Origin: Peptococcaceae bacterium UBA3933
Lineage (GTDB): Bacteria > Bacillota > Peptococcia > Peptococcales > BICA1-8
Direction: 5' to 3'
DNA: 18,539 nucleotides
Assembly (NCBI GenBank): GCA_002385805.1
Contig: DGEF01000035.1
Span: forward strand, 1 to 18,539
The notes below the pieces were generated by a model. It was not told where the DNA came from and made no database searches. It was given only the letters and a program-made list of their open reading frames with translations. Shown piece after piece: positions 6,948 to 14,392 of the stretch; within the stretch, counting starts at the first letter, position 1; each line of letters starts with the position of its first letter. A program made the translations under genes and the position numbers.

Positions 6948-6975
6948 ACCCAAGGAATGGAAGGGGGTCGCTAAA

Positions 6976-7374
6976 ATGGTTATGACTGATCCAATCGCTG
7001 ATTTTTTAACAAGAATTCGTAATGCTAACACAGTTATGCATGAAAAGGTAGAAATTCCTGCTTCCAAAATGAAAAAAACATTAGCCGAAATTCTTAAGAA
7101 TGAAGGTTTTGTTAAAGATTACGAATATATTGAGGATGGAAAACAAGGAATTATTCGCATTTACCTTAAATATGGTCCTAACCGGGAAAGAGTAATCACC
7201 GGTTTAAAGCGTATCAGTAAACCCGGGTTAAGAGTTTACTGTAAGAAAGATGAAATACCTAAAGTCCTTGGTGGACTTGGCATTGCCATCATTTCAACAT
7301 CCAAAGGAATTATGACTGACAAAGAAGCACGTAAAGCCGGATTAGGCGGCGAAGTTATTTGCTATGTGTGGTAA
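6976..7374 (+). CDS. rpsH: 30S ribosomal protein S8
   Basis: S8 binds 16S rRNA helix 21 and is the spc operon autoregulator in E. coli. The 132-residue product starts MVMTDPIADFLTRIRNAN and has the conserved KYGPNRERVITGLKRISKPG and the C-terminal GLGIAIISTSKGIMTDKEAR ending in AYVW-type CYVW. ATG 6976 is chosen over ATG 6982 on family N-terminus and spacing from AAGGGGG. No obvious S8-site mimic was recognised near rplE. Confidence 0.98.
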   Translation: MVMTDPIADFLTRIRNANTVMHEKVEIPASKMKKTLAEILKNEGFVKDYEYIEDGKQGIIRIYLKYGPNRERVITGLKRISKPGLRVYCKKDEIPKVLGGLGIAIISTSKGIMTDKEARKAGLGGEVICYVW

Positions 7375-7409
7375 AAGTTATTGTGAATCTAGATTCGGGA
7401 GGTGTGAAC

Positions 7410-7949
7410 ATGTCCAGAATTGGTAAACTTCCCGTCAATATCCCTGACGGAGTGCAAGTGAAGCTGGAGAACAATGTGATCACAGTTAAAGGTCCTAAGG
7501 GGGAATTAACTCGCAAACTTCATGACGAGATGATTGTTGAGGTTAAAGATAATCAAGTTATCGTAACTCCTCCTAATGAAGACCGTAAATATAAAGCTTT
7601 ATGGGGTTTAACCCGTACCTTAGTTAACAATATGGTTGAGGGTGTTACTAAGGGTTTTCAGAAAAACTTGGAATTAGTCGGTGTTGGTTACAGAGCACAG
7701 TTACAAGGTAAAAAGTTAGTCTTACAAGTAGGTTATTCTCACCCGGTAGAAATTGAACCCGGAGAGTTTACCCAAATAGAAGTACCGGCACCTAACAAGA
7801 TCATCGTTAAAGGGATAGATAAAGAAGAAGTTGGTAGTTTGGCTGCCAACATTCGTGCGGTTAGAGAGCCTGAGCCCTATAAAGGTAAAGGGATTCGTTA
7901 TGAAGGTGAACATATTAAACTTAAGGCTGGTAAAGCTGGAGCTAAATAA
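7410..7949 (+). CDS. rplF: 50S ribosomal protein L6
   Basis: L6 lies near the sarcin-ricin loop and the factor-binding site. The 179-residue product starts MSRIGKLPVNIPDGVQVK and contains two repeated L6 domains. The second holds LVGVGYRAQLQGKKLVL and the conserved VREPEPYKGKGIRYEGE. The frame is open further upstream, but GGGAGGTG at 7397-7404, 5 nt before ATG 7410, and the family N-terminus fix the start here. Confidence 0.98.
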   Translation: MSRIGKLPVNIPDGVQVKLENNVITVKGPKGELTRKLHDEMIVEVKDNQVIVTPPNEDRKYKALWGLTRTLVNNMVEGVTKGFQKNLELVGVGYRAQLQGKKLVLQVGYSHPVEIEPGEFTQIEVPAPNKIIVKGIDKEEVGSLAANIRAVREPEPYKGKGIRYEGEHIKLKAGKAGAK

Positions 7950-7994
7950 GTAGCGTAAGCTCTTATTATCTTCGGTGAAAGGAGTGAACTTAAA

Positions 7995-8348
7995 TTGATT
8001 ACTAAAACTCCCAGAAAAAAAATTCGTGCCAAAAAACACTGGAAGATTAGGCAAAAGATCTCCGGTACTCCTCAAAAACCCCGTTTAGCTGTTTATAGAA
8101 GTCTAAAGCATATTTATGCTCAGGTTATAGATGATACTCAAGGGCATACCCTTGTTGCAGCTTCCTCTTTAGAATTAGGTATTCCGGGAGGAAATATAGA
8201 GGCCGCGAAAAAAGTAGGGGAAGTAGTTGCCCAACGTGCTCTGGATAAAGGAATTAAACAGGTTGTTTTTGACCGGGGCGGAAATATCTACCATGGTCGA
8301 ATTAAAGCTTTAGCTGAAGGTGCAAGAGAAGCTGGGCTTGACTTCTAA
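7995..8348 (+). CDS. rplR: 50S ribosomal protein L18
   Basis: L18 carries 5S rRNA into the central protuberance together with L5. The 117-residue product begins MITKTPRKKIRAKKHWKIRQ and has the conserved PRLAVYRSLKHIYAQVIDD and the C-terminal FDRGGNIYHGRIKALAEGAR. Initiation is at TTG 7995, about 10 nt after AAAGGAG (7978-7984). The MITKT N-terminus agrees with relatives. No in-frame ATG or GTG fits better. Confidence 0.97.
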   Translation: MITKTPRKKIRAKKHWKIRQKISGTPQKPRLAVYRSLKHIYAQVIDDTQGHTLVAASSLELGIPGGNIEAAKKVGEVVAQRALDKGIKQVVFDRGGNIYHGRIKALAEGAREAGLDF

Positions 8349-8358
8349 ATATATGGTG

Positions 8359-8366
8359 AAGGAGGG
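8359..8366 (+). promoter_or_regulatory. Shine-Dalgarno site that decides the rpsE start
   Basis: AAGGAGGG lies 7 nt before TTG 8374. The open frame extends upstream to a GTG inside rplR, but that would have no ribosome-binding site and would add residues absent from the S5 family. Confidence 0.75.
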
Positions 8367-8373
8367 AAAAGTT

Positions 8374-8874
8374 TTGGCCAGAATTGATGCAAGTAAACTT
8401 GAATTAGCAGAAAAAGTGGTTAGTATTAATCGGGTTGCTAAAGTAGTAAAAGGTGGTCGTCGTTTTAGTTTCAGTGCCCTGGTTGTTGTTGGTAACAGCA
8501 ATGGAATAGTAGGTGTAGGCATGGGCAAGGCCAACGAGGTTCCTGAAGCAATCCGTAAAGGTATAGAAGATGCTAAGAAAAATTTAATTGAAATTCCGAT
8601 TGTTAATACAACAATTCCTCATGAGGTTATTGGTCGTTTTGGTGCGGCTAGAGTTCTTTTAAAACCTGCTTCGGAAGGTACAGGTGTTATCGCCGGGGGA
8701 CCGGTGAGAGCCGTTGTTGAATTAGCAGGTATTAAAAATATTTTAACTAAGTCTTTAGGCTCTGATAGTGCGTTAAATATAGTTAAAGCTACTTTAGCCG
8801 GTTTGGCTTCTTTGAAAAAGGTTGAAGAAGTAGCCAAACTACGGGGCAAGACAGTTGAGGAAATACTGGGTTAG
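8374..8874 (+). CDS. rpsE: 30S ribosomal protein S5
   Basis: S5 helps maintain decoding accuracy and forms part of the mRNA entry site with S3 and S4. The 166-residue product reads MARIDASKLELAEKVVSINR from TTG 8374. It carries the S5 double-stranded RNA-binding part with RVAKVVKGGRRFSF and the C-terminal domain with GVIAGGPVRAVVELAGI. The chosen start gives the same length as the Bacillus subtilis protein. Confidence 0.96.
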   Translation: MARIDASKLELAEKVVSINRVAKVVKGGRRFSFSALVVVGNSNGIVGVGMGKANEVPEAIRKGIEDAKKNLIEIPIVNTTIPHEVIGRFGAARVLLKPASEGTGVIAGGPVRAVVELAGIKNILTKSLGSDSALNIVKATLAGLASLKKVEEVAKLRGKTVEEILG

Positions 8875-8884
8875 GGGGATTGAA

Positions 8885-9073
8885 ATGAGTAAAAAGATTA
8901 AAGTTACCTTAGTAAAAAGTGTCATTGGCAGACCTGAAAGACAAAGAAAAGTTATCCAAACCCTCGGCCTAAGAAAGCTAAATAGTTCAGTAATTCATGA
9001 AGATACACCTGCTATTCGTGGTATGGTAAATGCAGTTAGCCATTTAGTTGAAGTAAAAGAAATAGAAGCTTAA
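8885..9073 (+). CDS. rpmD: 50S ribosomal protein L30
   Basis: L30 is a small 23S rRNA-binding protein. The 62-residue product is MSKKIKVTLVKSVIGRPERQ followed by TLGLRKLNSSVIHEDTPAIR and a short C-terminal helix, the usual L30 pattern. The frame is open upstream into rpsE, but GGGGG at 8874-8878, 6 nt before ATG 8885, and the family length set the start. It overlaps nothing and is followed 17 nt later by rplO. Confidence 0.97.
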   Translation: MSKKIKVTLVKSVIGRPERQRKVIQTLGLRKLNSSVIHEDTPAIRGMVNAVSHLVEVKEIEA

Positions 9074-9090
9074 AACAGGAGGTGTTTTTG

Positions 9091-9537
9091 ATGAAACTCC
9101 ATGAGCTAAAACCGGCTGAAGGTGCGAAGCATGCTCCCAAGCGTAAAGGTAGAGGCCCTGGTTCTGGGTTAGGTAAAACCAGCGGTAGAGGACATAAAGG
9201 TCAAAAAGCACGTTCCGGTGGTGGTAAAGGGCCCTTTTTTGAAGGTGGTCAGACACCTCTGCAACGCCGTTTGCCGAAAAGAGGTTTTACTAACGCCAGG
9301 TTTAAGACTGTCTATACAGAAGTTAATTTAACTTCTCTGGACAGATTTGCACCTAATACGGAAATTACACCGGAGGTATTAAAGGAAGCCGGAGTAGTTA
9401 AAAAGATTGAAAACGGTGGAATCAAGGTTTTAGGTAAAGGTGAAATTACCAAGCCTTTAGTTGTTAAAGTACAGGCCATTTCCAAAGGTGCACGGGAAAA
9501 AATTGAGGCGGCCGGTGGCAGAGTTGAGGTGATATAA
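9091..9537 (+). CDS. rplO: 50S ribosomal protein L15
   Basis: L15 is a late-assembling 50S protein with a long basic, glycine-rich N-terminal tail. The 148-residue product starts MKLHELKPAEGAKHAPKRKG. The extended tail includes GLGKTSGRGHKGQKARSGG at about 28-46, and a globular C-terminal part follows. AGGAGGTG at 9077-9084 lies 6 nt before ATG 9091, and an in-frame GTG at 9082 falls inside that site. The stop abuts the secY start. Confidence 0.97.
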   Translation: MKLHELKPAEGAKHAPKRKGRGPGSGLGKTSGRGHKGQKARSGGGKGPFFEGGQTPLQRRLPKRGFTNARFKTVYTEVNLTSLDRFAPNTEITPEVLKEAGVVKKIENGGIKVLGKGEITKPLVVKVQAISKGAREKIEAAGGRVEVI

Positions 9538-10794
9538 ATGCTTTCAGCTCTGCGAAGCGCTGTAAAAATTCCGGATATCCGCAAAAAAATCGTATTTACT
9601 TTACTGATGTTTTTAGTTTTTCGGATAGGAGCCCATATTCCTGTTCCCGGTATTAAGTTAGACGTTATCGCTAATTTGATTGAACAGGGTCGGTTGTTAG
9701 GTTTTTTTGATGTAATATCCGGTGGAGCTTTTAGGAATTTCTCTATTTTTGCAATGAGTATCACACCTTATATTAACGCCTCAATTATTATGCAACTACT
9801 GACTGTAGTTGTCCCCTATTTGGAGAGATTGGCTAAAGAAGGTGTGGAAGGCCGCAAAAAAATTGTTGAATATACCCGGTACTTGACAGTTGTATTAGGT
9901 TTTATACAAGCTATCGGTATTTCTTTTGGTTTAAGATCCGCTTTAGTAAGCACTTCCTTTACCAGTATCCTAGTAATTGCTTTAACTTTAACCGCAGGTA
10001 CTGCTTTCTTGATGTGGTTAGGTGAATCAATTACAGAAAAGGGAATTGGTAATGGTATTTCCCTAATCATTTTTGCCGGTATAGTTTCCCGCCTACCGGC
10101 AGGATTAGTAGCCATCTATCAGTACATTAAGGCGGGTACCACAAATGTATTGGTTGTTCTTTTATTTGCCATTATAGCTTTAATTGTTATTGTTGGTGTT
10201 GTGGCCATTCATGAAGGTCAACGTCGTATTCCTGTTCAATACGCTAAAAGAGTAGTTGGCCGTAAGGTTTATGGCGGACAAAGCACCCACATTCCAATTA
10301 AAGTTAATTCCGCAGGTGTTATCCCTGTAATTTTTGCGATGAGTATTATGATGTTCCCCGGCACTATTGCTTCCTGGTTCCCGAACAATACTTTTGCCGT
10401 TTGGGTTACCAATGTTTTTGACTACAGATCATTTTTCTATAATTTTCTTTATGCTATATTGATTCTTTTCTTCACCTATTTCTATTCAGCTATTACTTTC
10501 AATCCCATGGATGTAGCTGATAATATTAAGAAATACGGTGGGTTCATTCCGGGATTAAGACCAGGTCGTCCTACTTCCGACTATATTGCAAGAGTCATGA
10601 ATAGGGTTACCTTTTTCGGAGCATTGTTCTTAGCAGGTATTGCTGTTCTACCTACAATTTTGATTGCTACAACTGAGCTGCCTATTTACTTTGGTGGTAC
10701 GGCTTTACTGATTGTAGTAGGTGTTGCTTTGGAGACTATGAAACAGATAGAAGCAAGCCTCTTAATGCGGCACTATGAAGGGTTTATGAAATAG
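9538..10794 (+). CDS. secY: Protein translocase subunit SecY
   Basis: SecY is the channel subunit of the SecYEG translocon in the cytoplasmic membrane. The 418-residue product has about ten hydrophobic segments. The first ends in FRIGAHIPVPGIKLD, the plug-region motif is GGAFRNFSIFAMSITPYINA, and TM4-5 carries GESITEKGIGNGISLIIFAGI. The cytosolic C5 loop, which contacts SecA and the ribosome, carries EGQRRIPVQYAKRVVGRK. Its start directly follows the rplO stop, so it is likely translationally coupled to the ribosomal genes. Confidence 0.98.
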   Translation: MLSALRSAVKIPDIRKKIVFTLLMFLVFRIGAHIPVPGIKLDVIANLIEQGRLLGFFDVISGGAFRNFSIFAMSITPYINASIIMQLLTVVVPYLERLAKEGVEGRKKIVEYTRYLTVVLGFIQAIGISFGLRSALVSTSFTSILVIALTLTAGTAFLMWLGESITEKGIGNGISLIIFAGIVSRLPAGLVAIYQYIKAGTTNVLVVLLFAIIALIVIVGVVAIHEGQRRIPVQYAKRVVGRKVYGGQSTHIPIKVNSAGVIPVIFAMSIMMFPGTIASWFPNNTFAVWVTNVFDYRSFFYNFLYAILILFFTYFYSAITFNPMDVADNIKKYGGFIPGLRPGRPTSDYIARVMNRVTFFGALFLAGIAVLPTILIATTELPIYFGGTALLIVVGVALETMKQIEASLLMRHYEGFMK

Positions 10795-10816
10795 AAGCCG
10801 AATAGGGGGGAAAGTA

Positions 10817-11464
10817 ATGAATATTATTCTAATGGGCCCTCCGGGTGCAGGGAAAGGCACTCAGGCCGAAAGGTTAGTTGAGAAATTTGGCATTCCCCAT
10901 ATTTCTACAGGGGATATGTTCAGAAAAGCTTTGAAAGAGGGTACGGAACTGGGCCTTAAAGCTAAAAGCTATATGGACCAGGGAAAATTGGTGCCTGACG
11001 AAGTGACTGTAGGTATTGTTAAGGAACGTTTGATGGAAACTGATTGCCAAAAAGGTTTCTTATTGGACGGTTTTCCGAGAACAATCCAGCAAGCTGATGC
11101 TTTAGAAAAGATACTTGCGGAAATTAATAAAGATTTAGATGCAGTAATCAATATTAAAGTTATTCGGGATGTTTTAATTGAAAGATTAACAGGCCGCCGG
11201 GTTTGTAAAGCCTGTGGAGCAACCTATCATATACTCTTTAATCCTTCCCGGGATAATAATAAATGCGATAAATGTGGCGGCGAACTTTATCAACGGGATG
11301 ATGATACCCTGGCAACAGTGGGCAACAGGCTGGATGTCTATGAAGCACAAACTGCACCTTTGATTGAGTACTATAAACAAAAAGGACTCCTTAAAGAAGT
11401 TGACGGTGCTCAATCAATGGATGAAGTTTTCCAAGACATCTGTGTTGCATTAGGGAGAGAGTAA
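10817..11464 (+). CDS. adk: Adenylate kinase, zinc-lid form
   Basis: Catalyses AMP + ATP to 2 ADP in the cytoplasm. The 215-residue product has the P-loop GPPGAGKGT at 7-15, the AMP-binding HISTGDMFR at 28-36, and FLLDGFPRT at 81-89. It is the long-lid type. The lid carries four cysteines, C130-x2-C133 and C150-x2-C153, a structural zinc site typical of Gram-positive enzymes. It follows secY and precedes map with one base between stop and start. Confidence 0.98.
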   Translation: MNIILMGPPGAGKGTQAERLVEKFGIPHISTGDMFRKALKEGTELGLKAKSYMDQGKLVPDEVTVGIVKERLMETDCQKGFLLDGFPRTIQQADALEKILAEINKDLDAVINIKVIRDVLIERLTGRRVCKACGATYHILFNPSRDNNKCDKCGGELYQRDDDTLATVGNRLDVYEAQTAPLIEYYKQKGLLKEVDGAQSMDEVFQDICVALGRE

Positions 11465-11465
11465 A

Positions 11466-12212
11466 ATGATTGAGTTGAAATCCGAGCGGGAACTGGTCTA
11501 TATGAGAGATGCCGGAAAGGTTGTTGCTGAAACTCATCAAGAATTAGCAAAAGCTGTTGCTCCCGGCATAACAACTAAAGAATTAGACCAAATTGCCGAG
11601 GATTACATTACCTCGCAAGGTGCCATTCCTGCTTTTAAAGGCTATCGTGGATTTCCGGCAACAATTTGTACTTCTATTAATGAAGAGGTTGTGCATGGGA
11701 TTCCTGGTTTAAGGTCTTTAAAAACTGGTGATATTATTAGCATAGATATTGGTGCGGTAATTAATGGGTACTATGGCGATGCTGCCGTTACTTTACCGGT
11801 AGGTGAAATTTCTGAAGAAGCCGCCCGGCTTTTAGAAGTGACGGAACAATGCTTATATAAGGGTATTGAACAAGCACAGGTTAATAATCGACTTACAGAT
11901 ATTTCTCATGCTATTCAAAGTTATGTTGAAGCTAATGGCTTTTCAGTTGTTCGAGATTTTGTCGGTCATGGTATTGGGAAAAAAATGCATGAGGAGCCAC
12001 AAGTACCTAACTTTGGAATGCCTGGACGTGGACCCCGTTTAAAACCGGGCATGTGTTTAGCAATAGAACCAATGGTTAATATGGGAAGTTACCATGTAGA
12101 AGTTTTACTGGATAATTGGACAGTTGTTACCAGTGATAAACAACTATCAGCCCATTTTGAACATTCCATTGCTGTTACTGAAAAAGGGCCTTTAATTTTA
12201 ACGAAAATTTAA
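11466..12212 (+). CDS. map: Methionine aminopeptidase, type I
   Basis: Removes the N-terminal methionine from nascent proteins. The 248-residue product shows the five metal ligands expected for the family: D94 (SIDIGA), D105 (YYGDAA), H168 (VGHGIG), E201 (AIEPM) and E232 (HFEHS), with substrate-site H77. There is no N-terminal extension or zinc-finger, so it is type Ia. One base separates it from adk, and it has only a weak ribosome-binding site, which suggests coupling. Confidence 0.98.
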   Translation: MIELKSERELVYMRDAGKVVAETHQELAKAVAPGITTKELDQIAEDYITSQGAIPAFKGYRGFPATICTSINEEVVHGIPGLRSLKTGDIISIDIGAVINGYYGDAAVTLPVGEISEEAARLLEVTEQCLYKGIEQAQVNNRLTDISHAIQSYVEANGFSVVRDFVGHGIGKKMHEEPQVPNFGMPGRGPRLKPGMCLAIEPMVNMGSYHVEVLLDNWTVVTSDKQLSAHFEHSIAVTEKGPLILTKI

Positions 12213-12221
12213 GGTGATAGT

Positions 12222-12506
12222 ATGTTAACCCGGGAATTAAAAAAAGGTCAACTGGTCAAGTCTAGAGCCGGCCGGGATAAAAATAGATTTTACCTGGTTT
12301 ATAATTGGGATCACGAATTTGTCTATGTTGTCGATGGTAAATATCGTGGTATACAGAATCCCAAGAAAAAGAATCTCCGGCATTTATGGTATACGGAAAA
12401 AATCGCTGAGGAGATTTCCCTAAAATTAAATAATGGGGAGAAGGTGACAAATGCCGATATTCGAAAGGCTCTGGACTTATTGGTGGCTAAGGTTGACGAT
12501 AATTAA
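12222..12506 (+). CDS. KOW-domain RNA-binding protein of the map-infA interval
   Basis: A basic 94-residue protein beginning MLTRELKKGQLVKSRAGRDK. The N-terminal half (about 7-35) looks like a KOW/L14e-like SH3 barrel with GQLVKSRAGRDKNRFYLVY, and the central KYRGIQNPKKKNLRHL is typical of the small KOW protein found between map and infA in many Firmicutes, as in Bacillus subtilis ybzG. Its exact role is not established; RNA or ribosome binding is inferred. It is not L24. The infA ribosome-binding site overlaps its stop codon. Confidence 0.88.
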   Translation: MLTRELKKGQLVKSRAGRDKNRFYLVYNWDHEFVYVVDGKYRGIQNPKKKNLRHLWYTEKIAEEISLKLNNGEKVTNADIRKALDLLVAKVDDN

Positions 12507-12520
12507 GGAGGTCTGAAAGT

Positions 12521-12736
12521 TTGTCTAAGGATGTAATTGAAGTTGAAGGTACTGTTGTTGAGCCTTTACCCAATGCTATGTTTAAAGTAAAATTGGATAA
12601 TGGACATATAGTTTTAGCTCATATATCAGGAAAAATCAGAATGAATTTTATAAAAATATTACCTGGAGACAAGGTGACTGTGGAACTTTCACCTTATGAT
12701 TTAACCCGTGGGCGAATTACCTATCGGTTTAAATAA
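12521..12736 (+). CDS. infA: Translation initiation factor IF-1
   Basis: IF-1 occupies the A site of the 30S subunit during initiation. The 71-residue OB-fold protein reads MSKDVIEVEGTVVEPLPNAM, then LAHISGKIRMNFIKILPGDK and SPYDLTRGRITYRFK, a full family match. Translation starts at TTG 12521, 8 nt after AAGGAGGT (12505-12512), which overlaps the stop of the KOW gene. The infA-rpmJ-rpsM order is canonical. Confidence 0.98.
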   Translation: MSKDVIEVEGTVVEPLPNAMFKVKLDNGHIVLAHISGKIRMNFIKILPGDKVTVELSPYDLTRGRITYRFK

Positions 12737-12762
12737 AACTTCCGGCAAGGAGGGTAAACATT

Positions 12763-12876
12763 ATGAAAGTGAGAGCTTCAGTGAAGCCTATCTGCGAAAA
12801 ATGTAAAATCATTCGCCGTAAAGGTAAAGTGATGGTAATTTGCGAAAATCCTAAACATAAACAAAAACAAGGATAG
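12763..12876 (+). CDS. rpmJ: 50S ribosomal protein L36, zinc-binding form
   Basis: Read by hand from ATG 12763 behind AAGGAGGG. The 37-residue product starts MKVRASVKPICEKCKIIRR and ends CENPKHKQKQG, the usual length. The zinc ligands C11, C14, C27 and H32 are all present, so this is the C+ form. L36 is the smallest 50S protein and helps organise 23S rRNA. Confidence 0.97.
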   Translation: MKVRASVKPICEKCKIIRRKGKVMVICENPKHKQKQG

Positions 12877-12911
12877 TTAGAAATTTGCCTTATTAGGGGA
12901 GGTGCACTAGA

Positions 12912-13280
12912 TTGGCTAGAATTGCGGGTGTTGACTTGCCAAGAGAAAAAAGAGTAGAAATTGGACTTACTTATATTTTCGGTATTGGCAGGAGTACTTC
13001 CAATAAAATATTAAAGGAAGCCGGAATCAATCCTGATACCAGAGTCAGAGACCTGACTGAAGACGAAGTAGCAAAACTTAGGGAAATCATTGGCCGGATG
13101 AAAGTAGAAGGTGATTTACGTAGAGAGATTTCCCTTAATATTAAACGTTTAGTGGAAATTGGTTGTTATCGTGGCGTTCGTCACCGTAAAGGTTTACCGG
13201 TAAGGGGACAAAGAACTAAAACAAATGCCAGAACCCGTAAAGGTAAAAGTAAAACAGTCGGTGTTAAACGTAAAAAATAA
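12912..13280 (+). CDS. rpsM: 30S ribosomal protein S13
   Basis: S13 sits at the top of the 30S head, bridging to L5 and touching P-site tRNA. The 122-residue product begins MARIAGVDLPREKRVEIGLT and holds the helix-two-turn-helix region. The basic tail includes CYRGVRHRKGLPVRGQRTKT and ends in KGKSKTVGVKRKK. Start is TTG 12912, 7 nt after GGGGAGGTG (12896-12904). It opens the alpha-operon part of the cluster. Confidence 0.98.
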   Translation: MARIAGVDLPREKRVEIGLTYIFGIGRSTSNKILKEAGINPDTRVRDLTEDEVAKLREIIGRMKVEGDLRREISLNIKRLVEIGCYRGVRHRKGLPVRGQRTKTNARTRKGKSKTVGVKRKK

Positions 13281-13298
13281 AGGGGGGAAATATACTAA

Positions 13299-13694
13299 AT
13301 GGCAAAACCAAAAGGTACTAGTCGTGTAAAAAGAAGAGAGCGTAAAAATATAGAAAAAGGTGTGGCTCATATTAAATCCACATTTAATAATACTATCGTA
13401 ACTATTACTGATATGAATGGAAACACTGTTTCCTGGGCAAGTGCCGGTGGAATAGGTTTTAAAGGTTCAAGAAAAAGTACACCCTTTGCGGCTCAAATGG
13501 CTGCGGAAGCTGCAGCAAAAGCTGCTATGGAACATGGTATGCGTGAAGTAGAATGTTTGGTTAAAGGACCTGGTGCCGGTAGAGAAGCTGCTATTCGTTC
13601 TCTACAAGCTGCCGGCTTAGAAGTAAACATGATTAAAGATGTTACTCCTATTCCTCATAACGGCTGCCGTCCACCAAAACGTAGAAGAGTTTAG
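13299..13694 (+). CDS. rpsK: 30S ribosomal protein S11
   Basis: S11 lines the 30S platform near the E site. The 131-residue product has a basic N-terminal tail (KPKGTSRVKRRERKNIE), then GVAHIKSTFNNTIVTITD, SAGGIGFKGSRKSTPFAAQ and the C-terminal TPIPHNGCRPPKRRRV. These are highly conserved family segments, and the length is standard. AAAGGGGGG precedes ATG 13299, and the stop lies 17 nt before rpsD. Confidence 0.98.
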   Translation: MAKPKGTSRVKRRERKNIEKGVAHIKSTFNNTIVTITDMNGNTVSWASAGGIGFKGSRKSTPFAAQMAAEAAAKAAMEHGMREVECLVKGPGAGREAAIRSLQAAGLEVNMIKDVTPIPHNGCRPPKRRRV

Positions 13695-13711
13695 GAGGTG
13701 TTAAAAGAGAA

Positions 13712-14338
13712 ATGGCAAGATACACAGGACCTGTTTGTCGTATATGTCGTCGTGAAGGCATGAAGTTGTATTTAAAAGGTGATCGTTGTTATTCAGATAA
13801 GTGTGCTATTGAAAGAAGAAATTATGCTCCGGGTCAACACGGGCAGCGCCGTCCTAAGTTTAGTGAATATGGTCTGCAATTAAGGGAAAAGCAAAAAACC
13901 CGTCGTGTTTATGGTGTGTTAGAAAATCAGTTTAGAACATATTTTGTTAAAGCTGATCGCCAAAAAGGTATTACAGGGGAAAACCTGTTACGATTACTGG
14001 AAACCCGTTTGGATAATGTAGTTTATCGTTTAGGTTTTGCTAAATCCCGACCCCAGGCACGTCAATTCGTAAGACACAATCACTTTACTTTAAACGGTCA
14101 TAAAGTTAATATTCCTTCTATGCAAGTTAAAGTTGGTGACGTGATTCAGTTAAAAGAAAAAAGTAAAAACTCACCGATTTTTAAGGAGATAATTGAAAAT
14201 CTTGGGCAAAAGACACCCCCCGCTTGGCTGGAATTAGATGTGGAAAATCTCTCCGGTAAGGTAGTGGCCCTACCTACCCGTGAAGATATTGATCTACCTG
14301 TCCAAGAACATCTGATCGTTGAGTTGTATTCCCGGTAG
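13712..14338 (+). CDS. rpsD: 30S ribosomal protein S4, zinc-binding (C+) form
   Basis: S4 nucleates 30S assembly by binding the 16S 5' domain and represses ribosomal operons in several bacteria. The 208-residue product has four N-terminal cysteines, C9, C12, C26 and C31, the spacing of the zinc site in Thermus S4. An S4 RNA-binding domain lies near 97-160 (ETRLDNVVYRLGFAKSRPQA), and the C-terminus ends LIVELYSR. Its place between rpsK and rpoA is the clostridial arrangement. Confidence 0.98.
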   Translation: MARYTGPVCRICRREGMKLYLKGDRCYSDKCAIERRNYAPGQHGQRRPKFSEYGLQLREKQKTRRVYGVLENQFRTYFVKADRQKGITGENLLRLLETRLDNVVYRLGFAKSRPQARQFVRHNHFTLNGHKVNIPSMQVKVGDVIQLKEKSKNSPIFKEIIENLGQKTPPAWLELDVENLSGKVVALPTREDIDLPVQEHLIVELYSR

Positions 14339-14342
14339 ATGA

Positions 14343-14377
14343 TCATTACCTGGTTTTTGGGGTTATGCCAGGAATGA
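14343..14377 (+). promoter_or_regulatory. Hairpin between rpsD and rpoA
   Basis: TCATT-A-CCTGG (14343-14353) pairs with CCAGGAATGA (14368-14377) as ten base pairs with one bulged A, around a 14-nt loop. No T-run follows. The rpoA ribosome-binding site AGGAGGG starts three bases after the stem. It is therefore more likely a processing, stability or translational element than a terminator. Confidence 0.55.
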
Positions 14378-14392
14378 GTAGGAGGGTTATTT

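Noticed and set aside
9312..9764. A 150-codon minus-strand frame across the rplO-secY junction
   Set aside because: It is antisense to two certain genes, and its composition mirrors them. No minus-strand ribosome-binding site or family resemblance was seen.
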